A stretch of 64,000 nt of DNA from NCBI GenBank assembly GCA_963781495.1, contig CAWAFX010000002.1:186001-250000 (forward strand). Direction: 5' to 3'. Below, one piece after another: positions 1 through 9,671 of this stretch. The notes under the pieces are model-generated. The model saw only the letters and a list, made by a program, of their open reading frames with translations. It was not told the origin of the DNA and did not search any database. Source of the DNA: Mayfieldus sp963781495. Its GTDB lineage: Bacteria > Actinomycetota > Thermoleophilia > Solirubrobacterales > 70-9. Position 1 is the stretch's first letter; every line of letters begins with the position of its first letter. The translations under genes and the position numbers were made by a program.

Positions 1-2
1 CC

Positions 3-257
3 CGGGGGCGGCGGGCGACGCCCGTCGGCGACCCGCCGGAGGTGCCCGACAGCCGGGCAGATCCGGGGCGGGGCCGCGACACGGGCATCTGGACCCGCGT
101 CGCAGCGCTGCCGCCGAAGCAACGCTCGGCAGTCGCGCTGCGCTTCGCCGCCGACCTCTCGCATCGCGAGATCGCGACGGCGATCGGGGTCTCCGAGGAC
201 GCCGCACGGCGAAACGTGCACGAGGGCGTCAAACGATTGAGATTGGAACTGACATGA
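3..257 (+). CDS. ECF-type RNA polymerase sigma factor, C-terminal part (5' end outside window)
   Basis: Only the C-terminal part is present; the reading frame is open to the left edge, so the start lies outside. The visible segment is a sigma region 4: the helix-turn-helix stretch around LPPKQRSAVALRF and LSHREIATAIGVSEDAAR matches the part that binds the -35 element. The stop overlaps the next start (ATGA at 254-257), so the sigma factor and the downstream alkyltransferase are translationally coupled. No zinc-finger anti-sigma gene follows, although that is the usual partner; the alkyltransferase sits in that place. The family (region 4 of a short sigma factor) is clear; the regulon is unknown. 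Confidence 0.8.
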   Translation, partial: RGRRATPVGDPPEVPDSRADPGRGRDTGIWTRVAALPPKQRSAVALRFAADLSHREIATAIGVSEDAARRNVHEGVKRLRLELT

Positions 258-898
258 GCGGAAGCAAGGGCAAGACAAACGAGGTCGATCTCGAGCGCCT
301 GCTGCGCGACGCGGCGGCGGTCAACTCGGATCGGGGCGAGGCGCTCGGCGAGCGCTTCCTGCGCCGGGCCGAGCAGGAGGGGCTGCTCGACATCGCCTAC
401 ACCGAATTCGACTCGCCGGTCGGCAGGCTGCTGCTGGCCGCGACCCCCCGGGGCCTGGTCCGAATCACCTTCCCGGTCGAAGCACCGGAGAAGGTCCTCG
501 AGCAGCTCGCGGAGTCGATCTCGCCCCGGATCCTCGAGTCGCCCGCGAAGCTCGACCAGGTGCGCCGCGAGCTCGACCGCTACTTCGAGGGCAAGCTGCA
601 TGACTTCGAGGCGCCGCTGGACTGGCAGCTGACGCGCGGCTTCTACCGCAAGGTCCTGCGGGCGACCGCCCGCATCCCCTACGGGCAGACTCGCAGCTAC
701 GGCGAGATGGCCAGCAAGGCGGGCAGCCCTCGCGCCGTCCGCGCGGCCGGCACCGCGCTGGGCTCCAACCCGCTGCCGATCATCGTCCCCTGTCACCGGG
801 TGCTGCGCAGCGGCGGAGCCCTGGGCGGCTACGGCGGCGGGCTCGACGTCAAGCAGGCGCTGCTGGAGCTCGAGGGATCGCTCGCCGACGGCGGCTAG
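254..898 (+). CDS. ogt: Methylated-DNA--protein-cysteine S-methyltransferase with N-terminal extension
   Basis: Suicide DNA repair enzyme that moves the alkyl group from O6-alkylguanine to its own cysteine. The 214-residue protein has the acceptor motif IIVPCHRV with Cys180, the upstream helix IPYGQTRSYGEMA and the DNA-reading segment SPRAVRAAGTALGSNP. The catalytic fold starts near residue 48 (AYTEFDSPVGRLLL). The first 46 residues are charged, probably helical and not part of the normal fold. The gene overlaps the sigma factor stop by four bases, and its own stop shares CTAG with the convergent prfB stop. The enzyme assignment is secure. A regulatory (anti-sigma) role for the N-terminal extension is only my inference. 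Confidence 0.9.
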   Translation: MSGSKGKTNEVDLERLLRDAAAVNSDRGEALGERFLRRAEQEGLLDIAYTEFDSPVGRLLLAATPRGLVRITFPVEAPEKVLEQLAESISPRILESPAKLDQVRRELDRYFEGKLHDFEAPLDWQLTRGFYRKVLRATARIPYGQTRSYGEMASKAGSPRAVRAAGTALGSNPLPIIVPCHRVLRSGGALGGYGGGLDVKQALLELEGSLADGG

Positions 899-2002
899 CC
901 GGCGGTCTTGAGCAGGAAGTCGCGGACGAACTCGTCGATGTCGCCGTTCAGCACCCGCTCGGTGTCGCCGGACTCGTGCCCGGTGCGATGGTCCTTGACC
1001 CGCTGGTCGGGGTGCAGGAAGTAGCTGCGGATCTGTGAGCCCCAGGCGACGTCCTTGACCTCGCCGCGCTCCTTGGCCAGCTCCTCGGCGCGCTTTCGCT
1101 CCTCGAGCTCGATCAGCTTCGAGCGCAGCAGCTGCATCGCCACCGCCTTGTTCTGAGCCTGCGAGCGCTCGTTCTGGCACTGGACGACGACCCCGGTCGG
1201 GATGTGGGTGACCCGGACCGCGGAGTCGGTCTTGTTGACGTGCTGGCCGCCGGCGCCGGAGGCGCGGTAGGTGTCGATCCGCAGGTCGGAGTCCTCGACC
1301 TCGACGTCAACGTCCTCGTCGACCAGCGGACCGACGTCGACCTGGGCGAAGCTGGTGTGGCGGCGCGACGATGAGTCGAAGGGCGAGATCCGAACCAGCC
1401 GGTGCACCCCGCGCTCGGCGGCGAAGAGGCCGTAGGCGTTGTCGCCGCGGGCGATGAAGGTCGCCGACTTCAGGCCCGCCTCCTCCCCCGGCGAGGCCTC
1501 CTTCATCTCGACCGAGAAACCGCGCCGCTCGGCCCAGCGCAGATACATGCGCAGCAGCATCTCGGCCCAGTCCTGTGAGTCGGTACCGCCGGCGCCGGCG
1601 TGGACGGTCACCACGGCGTCGCCGGCGTCGTACTCGCCGCTGAACAGCCGCGCCTCCTCGAGCTCGGCCAGGCGGCGCTCGATCGAGTCGAGCTGCTCCC
1701 CCAGCTCGGCCGCCATCTCGGGGTCCTCGCTCGCCATCTCGGCCAGCTCGTCGAGGTCGGCCGCGTCGGCCTCGAGCCGGCGGAAGGTCTCGAGCCGCCG
1801 CTGGGCGCTGGCGTGGCGGGCAGAGATCTTCGCGGCCGCCTCCTGGTCGTCCCAGAAGCCGGGCCGCTGCATCTCGGCCTCGAGGCGCTCTATCTCGGCC
1901 TGCAGCGAAGCGGGGTCAAAGGTAGTCCGAGAGCAGCTTCAACTGCCCGCGGATCTCGGCCAGCCGCGCGGAGACGTTCTCTCTGGAGACGGTCTCGGCC
2001 AT
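895..2002 (-). CDS. prfB: Peptide chain release factor 2, expressed by +1 programmed frameshift
   Basis: Release factor for UGA and UAA stops. The gene is split in two frames in the conserved way. ATG at 2002 opens 28 codons ending TAC CTT, followed by in-frame TGA (1918-1916). Slipping +1 on CTT TGA C continues with GAC at 1917 and runs to 895, giving about 368 residues. The tripeptide anticodon SPF (VRISPFDSS) and the catalytic GGQ (SGAGGQHVNKTDS) are both present and identify RF2 rather than RF1. The Shine-Dalgarno-like stimulator found before the slip site in E. coli is not evident here. A leaderless-type promoter lies 7 bases upstream of the ATG. The 3' end overlaps the convergent alkyltransferase by 4 bases. 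Confidence 0.96.
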
Positions 2003-2009
2003 GAGAGGA

Positions 2010-2015
2010 AGGTTA
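2010..2015 (-). promoter_or_regulatory. Candidate -10 element of prfB (leaderless type)
   Basis: On the minus strand TAACCT fits the actinobacterial TANNNT -10 pattern and ends 7 bases before the prfB ATG, so transcription could begin at or next to the start codon. No Shine-Dalgarno sequence is present in that gap (TCCTCTC). The element overlaps the stop codon of the UspA gene. It is inferred from pattern only. Confidence 0.45.
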
Positions 2016-2462
2016 GTGCGAGATCAGGACCGGGCGCTTGGAGTGGCTGGCGACAGCGCCGGCGACGCTGCCCAGCATCAACTCCTTGACGCCGGTCCGT
2101 CCGTGCGATCCGAGCACGATCACTGCGGCGTCGCTCTGATCCGCGGCGTCGACGATCAATCGCCAGGTGGGCGTCCCGCGTTCGGTCTGCGGCTTGGCGT
2201 CGAAGCCGGCCGCTTTCGCGAGCTCGACGCCCTCTTCGGCGACCTTCATCGACTCGTGGGCGAGGCCCTTGTCGACCTCCTCGTTGGTCCCCGCGGCGGC
2301 GAGGCCCCCGAAGGGGATCGACTCAAGGGGCTGCCAGACCGTGACCACGATCGCCTGCCTGCCGGGGGCCAGCTCGCGCCCGGCGACCTCGATCGCCGCC
2401 TTGGCGAAATCGGAGCCGTCGTAGGCGAAGACCACGGGGCCGGCTGAATCGGAGGAGTTCAC
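2013..2462 (-). CDS. Universal stress protein, UspA family
   Basis: 149-residue single-domain UspA protein. The N-terminal strand VVFAYDGSDFAKAAI and the C-terminal nucleotide loop GSHGRTGVKELMLGSVA fit the ATP-binding pattern G-2x-G-9x-GS, so this is probably an ATP-binding UspA. Such proteins are cytoplasmic and support survival in stasis or stress. The start is GTG at 2462. It lies 10 bases after the SnoaL-like gene and ends 10 bases before prfB on the same strand, probably within a secA-led transcript. The particular stress cannot be told from sequence. Confidence 0.92.
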   Translation of the reverse strand: MNSSDSAGPVVFAYDGSDFAKAAIEVAGRELAPGRQAIVVTVWQPLESIPFGGLAAAGTNEEVDKGLAHESMKVAEEGVELAKAAGFDAKPQTERGTPTWRLIVDAADQSDAAVIVLGSHGRTGVKELMLGSVAGAVASHSKRPVLISH

Positions 2463-2472
2463 CGGCGGGAGA

Positions 2473-2874
2473 CTACTGCGGCGGCTGGCCCGGCTCCTGC
2501 TTGATCCCAGCCGCTACCAGCGCCTCGGTGCGGTCGGTGTAGGGCTGCCAGCGGGCGATCAGCCCGTCCTCGAGGGTGAACAGGGCGGCGGTCTCCTGGT
2601 CGTCGGCGAGCTCGCGGTCCTCCTTCCAGAACCACTGCTTGCGGACCAGGGCGACGACGTGGTCCCGGTGCTCAATCAATTGTTCGACCACGTAGTGCTG
2701 GTGCAGACCCCCGGCCGGATTGCGGGTCGCCCACTCCCGCGCTTCCTTATGGCCGATCTGCAGCCCGCGCGCCGTCTGCAGCTCGACGTGCGGGTGCAGC
2801 GTGGCGACGAACTCGTCCAGGTCCTCGGCGTTGAACGACGAGTAGAAGCGGCGTACGAGTTCGGTTTGGCTCAA
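2473..2874 (-). CDS. SnoaL-like / NTF2-fold small protein
   Basis: 133-residue protein with a cone-shaped NTF2/SnoaL fold pattern: MSQTELVRRFYSSFNAEDLDEFVATLHPHVEL at the start and ALFTLEDGLIARWQPYTDR near the end. These are typical of the ketosteroid-isomerase-like superfamily. The substrate is unknown, and many members are orphan enzymes or ligand-binding proteins. The likely start is TTG at 2874, 12 bases after the secA stop. It shares only family-level similarity with the second SnoaL-like gene at 34250. Confidence 0.75.
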   Translation of the reverse strand: MSQTELVRRFYSSFNAEDLDEFVATLHPHVELQTARGLQIGHKEAREWATRNPAGGLHQHYVVEQLIEHRDHVVALVRKQWFWKEDRELADDQETAALFTLEDGLIARWQPYTDRTEALVAAGIKQEPGQPPQ

Positions 2875-2886
2875 GTGGTCGGGCCG

Positions 2887-5727
<2,841 letters not shown>

Positions 5728-5733
5728 GGGCCT

Positions 5734-5739
5734 AGGTTA
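5734..5739 (-). promoter_or_regulatory. Candidate -10 element of secA (leaderless type)
   Basis: TAACCT on the minus strand ends 6 bases before the secA ATG; the intervening AGGCCC contains no useful ribosome binding site. It is the same hexamer as at prfB. Confidence 0.45.
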
Positions 5740-5772
5740 GCTGTCCCCCACCCCGTCCTCCTGGACGCAAGG

Positions 5773-7347
5773 TCAGCCGCCGTTCTGCTCGCGCTGGCGC
5801 AGCTCGATGCGGCGGATCTTGCCGGTCAGGGTCTTCGGCAGCTCCTCGGTGAACTCGATCCGGCGCGGGTATGCGTAGGCGGAGAGGTGCCCCCGCACGA
5901 AGGCCTGGATCTCATGGGCCAGCTCGTCGGAGGGCTCGTGTCCCTGGGCGAGGACGATGAACGCCTTGACGACGTTTCCGCGGCGCTCGTCGGGCGAGGC
6001 GACGGCGGCGGCCTCCTGCACCGCCGGGTGCTCGATACAGACGGACTCGACCTCGAAGGGGCCGATCCGGTAGCCGGCGGAGATGATCACGTCGTCGGCC
6101 CGCCCGGAGTACCAGTAGTAGCCGTCCTGATCGCGCTCGGCGGCGTCCTTGCTGTGAAACCAGTCGCCGCCGAAGGTCTCGCGCGCCGCCTCCTCGTCGT
6201 TCCAGTAGCCGAGCGGATAGTGGGGGTTGGAGCGGGCCCGCAGGCAGATCTCTCCCCGCTCCCCAACCCCGACCGGGTTTTCGTCCTCGTCGAGGATCGC
6301 AACGTCCCAGCCCGGCATCGGCTTGCCCATCGAGCCCTCGCGGACCTCCATGAAGGGGAAGTTGCCGCAGAGCGGATAGGACTCCGAAAGCCCGTAGAAA
6401 TCGAAGACCGTGACCCCGTACTGGTCGCGGAACCAGCGGATCGCCTCCGGGTTGAGCGGCTCGCCGGCCGAGCAGACGACGCGGAACTTCTGCGGGTAGC
6501 GCTCGGCGGCGTCGGAGATCGCCATCATCGAGCGGATCGCGGTCGGGGTCGCGAAGACGTTGGTGACCCCGTTGCGCGAGAGCGCCTCGAGCTGCTCGTT
6601 GGGGTCGAAGCCTCCTTCCCGCGCGTAGACGTACTGCACCGCCCCGTATCGCCAGGGTCCGATCAGGGGACAGATCCCGGCGGCCCACGCCCACTCCCCC
6701 ATGCCGTGAAAGAGCTCGCCGTCGCGGACGTCGTGGCAATAGAGGAACTCCTCGTGGGCGAGGATGTAGCGGTGGGCGTGGAGGATGCCCTTCGCCAGCC
6801 CGGTGGTGCCCGAGGTGTAGTAGATCTGGGCCGGGTCGTCGCAGGAGGTGTCGACGGTCTCGAAATGGACCTCGGCGCCGGCCAGCAGCTCCTGGTCGAG
6901 CACCAGCACCTCGTCGACCAGGTCGCCGGGCATGCGTCCGGCGTTCTCGGCGTCGGTGACGATCAGCCGCGGAGCCGAGTCGCGGATCCGGTGGACGATG
7001 CCCTCGTCCCCGTAGAGGACCGAGAGCGAGAGCAGGATCGCCCCCGCCTTCCAGGTGCCGAGGAACATCGCCGCGGTCTCCGGCGACGCGGGGGCGCAGA
7101 CCGCGACCCGGTCGCCGCGCCTTACGCCGTGCGCGACGAGGACGTTGGCGGCGCGGTCGGCGAGCTCGCGCATCTCGCCCCAGCTGAGCTCGCGCCGGGT
7201 GCCGCGAAAGTCCTCGAAGACCATCGCCTTCCTGTCGGCGGGCTGGCGGTCGCAGATCTCGGCGGCGATGTTGTAACGCTCCGGCACCGACCAGCGGTGC
7301 GACCCACAGGCCTCCTCGTAGCTGCCCGGCAGGATGCTCGTCGCCAT
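5773..7347 (-). CDS. AMP-forming acyl-CoA synthetase (medium-chain type)
   Basis: 524-residue member of the ANL adenylating family that activates a carboxylic acid to acyl-AMP and then acyl-CoA. The P-loop-like motif is YYTSGTTGLAKGILHAHRY, the A5 motif is VFDFYGLSESYPL, the hinge region contains YYWYSGRADDVIISAGYRIGP (A8) and the catalytic lysine region is LPKTLTGKIRRIELRQ. The similarity pattern is closest to medium-chain acyl-CoA synthetases (ACSM-like) rather than acetyl-CoA synthetase proper, and the length fits. The ATG has a GGAGAG ribosome binding site. The substrate chain length cannot be fixed by eye. It may feed the fatty acid oxidation genes at 44917-61080. Confidence 0.9.
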   Translation of the reverse strand: MATSILPGSYEEACGSHRWSVPERYNIAAEICDRQPADRKAMVFEDFRGTRRELSWGEMRELADRAANVLVAHGVRRGDRVAVCAPASPETAAMFLGTWKAGAILLSLSVLYGDEGIVHRIRDSAPRLIVTDAENAGRMPGDLVDEVLVLDQELLAGAEVHFETVDTSCDDPAQIYYTSGTTGLAKGILHAHRYILAHEEFLYCHDVRDGELFHGMGEWAWAAGICPLIGPWRYGAVQYVYAREGGFDPNEQLEALSRNGVTNVFATPTAIRSMMAISDAAERYPQKFRVVCSAGEPLNPEAIRWFRDQYGVTVFDFYGLSESYPLCGNFPFMEVREGSMGKPMPGWDVAILDEDENPVGVGERGEICLRARSNPHYPLGYWNDEEAARETFGGDWFHSKDAAERDQDGYYWYSGRADDVIISAGYRIGPFEVESVCIEHPAVQEAAAVASPDERRGNVVKAFIVLAQGHEPSDELAHEIQAFVRGHLSAYAYPRRIEFTEELPKTLTGKIRRIELRQREQNGG

Positions 7348-7402
7348 CTCTCCATCGACGATACCTCCGCAGAAGTCGGGCTGGCGTCAGACGGGCTGGC
7401 GC

Positions 7403-9085
7403 TCAGCCGGCGGGCTTGATCAGCACCCGGCGCGACTTCGCCGCTCGGTGCTGGGCGTCGAAGTGAAGCTTGACCCGGAACCGCGCCCGGTGGCGGATCC
7501 GGGGCCGGAACCTGGCCGAGCAGTGTCCGTTGAGGCGCTTGCCGGCAAGCCTGCGCTTGCCGCTGAACAGCCGCACCCGGTCGTGACGCCGGCCTTTGCA
7601 GGGCTTCGCCTTGACCCGCAACAGCGCCCGCGCCCCGAGGGGAACGGTTTGGTCGGCGGCGGTGAGCCGCAGGTGGGTGTGCCGACGGCCACTGAATTTC
7701 GCGACGACGTTGCGGTCGGCGCTCATCGAGACGGTGCAGCCCCGCTTCCCGGAGCAGTCCCTGCCCCAGCCCGCAAAGGCGGCGTTGCGGCCCGGATGGG
7801 CGCGCAGGGCGACCTCGCGGGCCTGCGGGTAGATCTCGACGCAGTCGGCGGGGCAGTCGATCCCGGGCCCGGTGACGCTGCCGCGGCCGCGGCGGTCGAC
7901 CCGCAGCACGGTGCAGATGTCGGTTCCGTCGCCGACGAAGCGGGAGACGGTGCCGGCCTGGGTGATCGCGTAGACGCGGCCGCAGGCGTCCTGGCCGAAG
8001 GAGACCGGGCTCGCCAGGGTCAATGCTTCGGAGCGGTCGCCGGTCGCCAGCGGCTGTGCCGGTATCAGCGAGCGGACCTGCCCGGTGCAGAGGTCGGCGT
8101 AGACGTAGCGGCCGAAGAGGTCGCCGAGCGCCGGGTCGCGGACCACGTAGCCGCCGTCGATCGCGCAGGCGCCACCCGTGTGGGTGTACTCGAAGATCGG
8201 GTCGGTGTAGCCGGTCACGCCGGGGCAGAACGGATTCCCGTTGTAGGCGTGAAAGCCCTCGCGGCAGTCCCAGCCGTAGAAGAGGCCGCGGCCGCCGCCC
8301 TGCGAGGCGGGCGCGTAATCGACCTCCTCGTAGGTGTTCTCGCCGACGTCGCCGATCAGCAGGTTGCCGGTCTCGCGGTCGAAGGAGAAGCGCCAAGGGT
8401 TGCGGAAGCCGTAGGCCCAGACCTCGGGGCGGGTGCCGGCGACGCCGACGAAGGGGTTGCCGGCCGGGATCGTGTAGGGGCTCGATCCGCTCGGGTGCGG
8501 GTCGATGCGGAGGATCTTGCCGAGCAGGTTGTTGCGATCAAGGGCCGTGTTGTGGTCGGCCCCGCCGTCACCGGTCGAGATGTAGAGGTCGCCGTCGGGA
8601 CCGAACTGCAGCTGGCCGCCGTTGTGGTTGCTGGCCGCCGAGTGGTCGATCGTGAGCAGGTTTCGCAGGCTGCTGATCGGGGCGCTGTCGCCGCTGGCGC
8701 GCAGCTCGGCGACGTGGATGTTGCCCGGCCCGTCCTGGCCGGTGTAGTCGACGTAGAAGAGGCCGGTCTGGGCGAAATCAGGGGAGGGCGCCATCGACAG
8801 CAGCCCGCGCTCGCCGTCGCAGCAGCGCACGACCGAGGTCAGGTCGGCGAAATTGCTCGAGGAACCGCCCTGGACCAGCTTGATCACGCCCTGGCGCTGA
8901 ACCACGAAAAGCCGATTCGGGTTGGCAGGATCGGAGCTGACGAACATCGGCTGGTTGAACGTGCCGAGCGACTGCAGCCTTGCCGCGGCGGCGCTGCCCG
9001 GCAGCGCCAGGCAGCCGGCGCCGACCGCGACCAACAGCAGTCCGCGCAGGTACCCCTTGGCGAAAGTTCCGATCCCCTGGCTCAT
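7403..9085 (-). CDS. Secreted PQQ-type sugar (glucose/sorbosone) dehydrogenase with C-terminal repeat domain
   Basis: 560 residues with an N-terminal signal peptide (hydrophobic GLLLVAVGAGCLALPGSAAA, cleavage near residue 36). A six-bladed beta-propeller of the glucose/sorbosone dehydrogenase family follows, with segments such as NRLFVVQRQGVIKLV, GQLQFGPDGDLYISTGDGG, EVWAYGFRNPWRFSFD and ENTYEEVDYA. After about residue 400 comes a cysteine-rich InlB-B-repeat-like module (FAGWGRDCSGKRGCTVSM) and then a basic beta-rich tail ending in KSRRVLIKPAG. Related propellers use PQQ and calcium, but several family members have no proven substrate. It is expected to act outside the membrane. Confidence 0.85.
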   Translation of the reverse strand: MSQGIGTFAKGYLRGLLLVAVGAGCLALPGSAAAARLQSLGTFNQPMFVSSDPANPNRLFVVQRQGVIKLVQGGSSSNFADLTSVVRCCDGERGLLSMAPSPDFAQTGLFYVDYTGQDGPGNIHVAELRASGDSAPISSLRNLLTIDHSAASNHNGGQLQFGPDGDLYISTGDGGADHNTALDRNNLLGKILRIDPHPSGSSPYTIPAGNPFVGVAGTRPEVWAYGFRNPWRFSFDRETGNLLIGDVGENTYEEVDYAPASQGGGRGLFYGWDCREGFHAYNGNPFCPGVTGYTDPIFEYTHTGGACAIDGGYVVRDPALGDLFGRYVYADLCTGQVRSLIPAQPLATGDRSEALTLASPVSFGQDACGRVYAITQAGTVSRFVGDGTDICTVLRVDRRGRGSVTGPGIDCPADCVEIYPQAREVALRAHPGRNAAFAGWGRDCSGKRGCTVSMSADRNVVAKFSGRRHTHLRLTAADQTVPLGARALLRVKAKPCKGRRHDRVRLFSGKRRLAGKRLNGHCSARFRPRIRHRARFRVKLHFDAQHRAAKSRRVLIKPAG

Positions 9086-9126
9086 CGTTCGCTGCGGACC
9101 CGACCCCCCGGGCCCGTGGCCGAAGC

Positions 9127-9486
9127 CTAGCCGCTCGGACTCTCGCGAGCGTCACGCAGACGCTGCACCGTGCGCCGAGTCTGGCGCCGCTTGCGCCGCT
9201 TCTCGCGATGGCGCTTGACCTGGCGCCTGACGTCCTCGGCCAGCTCGTGGACCGAGTGCATCATTTCCGGCGAGGCCTCGCTGGCCCGCAGGGTGACGCC
9301 CTTCAGCTGCAGCGTCGCCTCGGCCACCTGGCTGTCGGAGATCGCCGGGTTGCGCTCCTCGCGCAGTTCGACGTCGAGCACAGCGAACTCGGAGACCTGC
9401 TTGCCGACGCGGCGGAACCGCTTCTCGACGTGCTCCCGAAGCTCCTCGGTGACCTCGACGTTGCGACCGCGGATCTCTATGCGCAC
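9127..9486 (-). CDS. hpf: Ribosome hibernation promoting factor / RaiA-like protein
   Basis: Short ribosome-associated inhibitor that binds the decoding region of the 30S subunit in stasis. The N-terminal beta-alpha-beta domain reads RIEIRGRNVEVTEELREHVEKR and the second helix SPEMMHSVHELAEDVRRQVKRH is typical of the family. I place the start at GTG 9486 because AAAGGAGGGG lies 3-6 bases upstream; a longer frame from 9513 would put that ribosome binding site inside the gene. This gives 119 residues, the short form without the C-terminal dimerisation domain, ending in a very basic tail (REKRRKRRQTRR). Confidence 0.88.
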   Translation of the reverse strand: MRIEIRGRNVEVTEELREHVEKRFRRVGKQVSEFAVLDVELREERNPAISDSQVAEATLQLKGVTLRASEASPEMMHSVHELAEDVRRQVKRHREKRRKRRQTRRTVQRLRDARESPSG

Positions 9487-9591
9487 GTTCCCCTCCTTTG
9501 GGAAGCAGTGCAAGTGATGCTACGCCTCGGCGATCGGTTCGCCAAGGCGATTTCGGTTGACAGGCGGACGTTTGATGGCAGACTGCGGATT

Positions 9592-9610
9592 AGCGGCCAT
9601 GACGGCCGCT
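9592..9610. promoter_or_regulatory. Inverted repeat between the divergent hpf and MMPL genes
   Basis: AGCGGCC and GGCCGCT form perfect 7-base arms around ATGAC in the 185-base divergent intergenic region. The position fits an operator serving one or both genes. A TTGACA hexamer lies at 9557-9562 on the plus strand, without a convincing -10 element at standard spacing. Confidence 0.35.
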
Positions 9611-9671
9611 CGGCAAGCGTGACGTCGGACTTGTTGGACGGTCGTTCGAAGGCCCGATAGAGAGGGATTCC

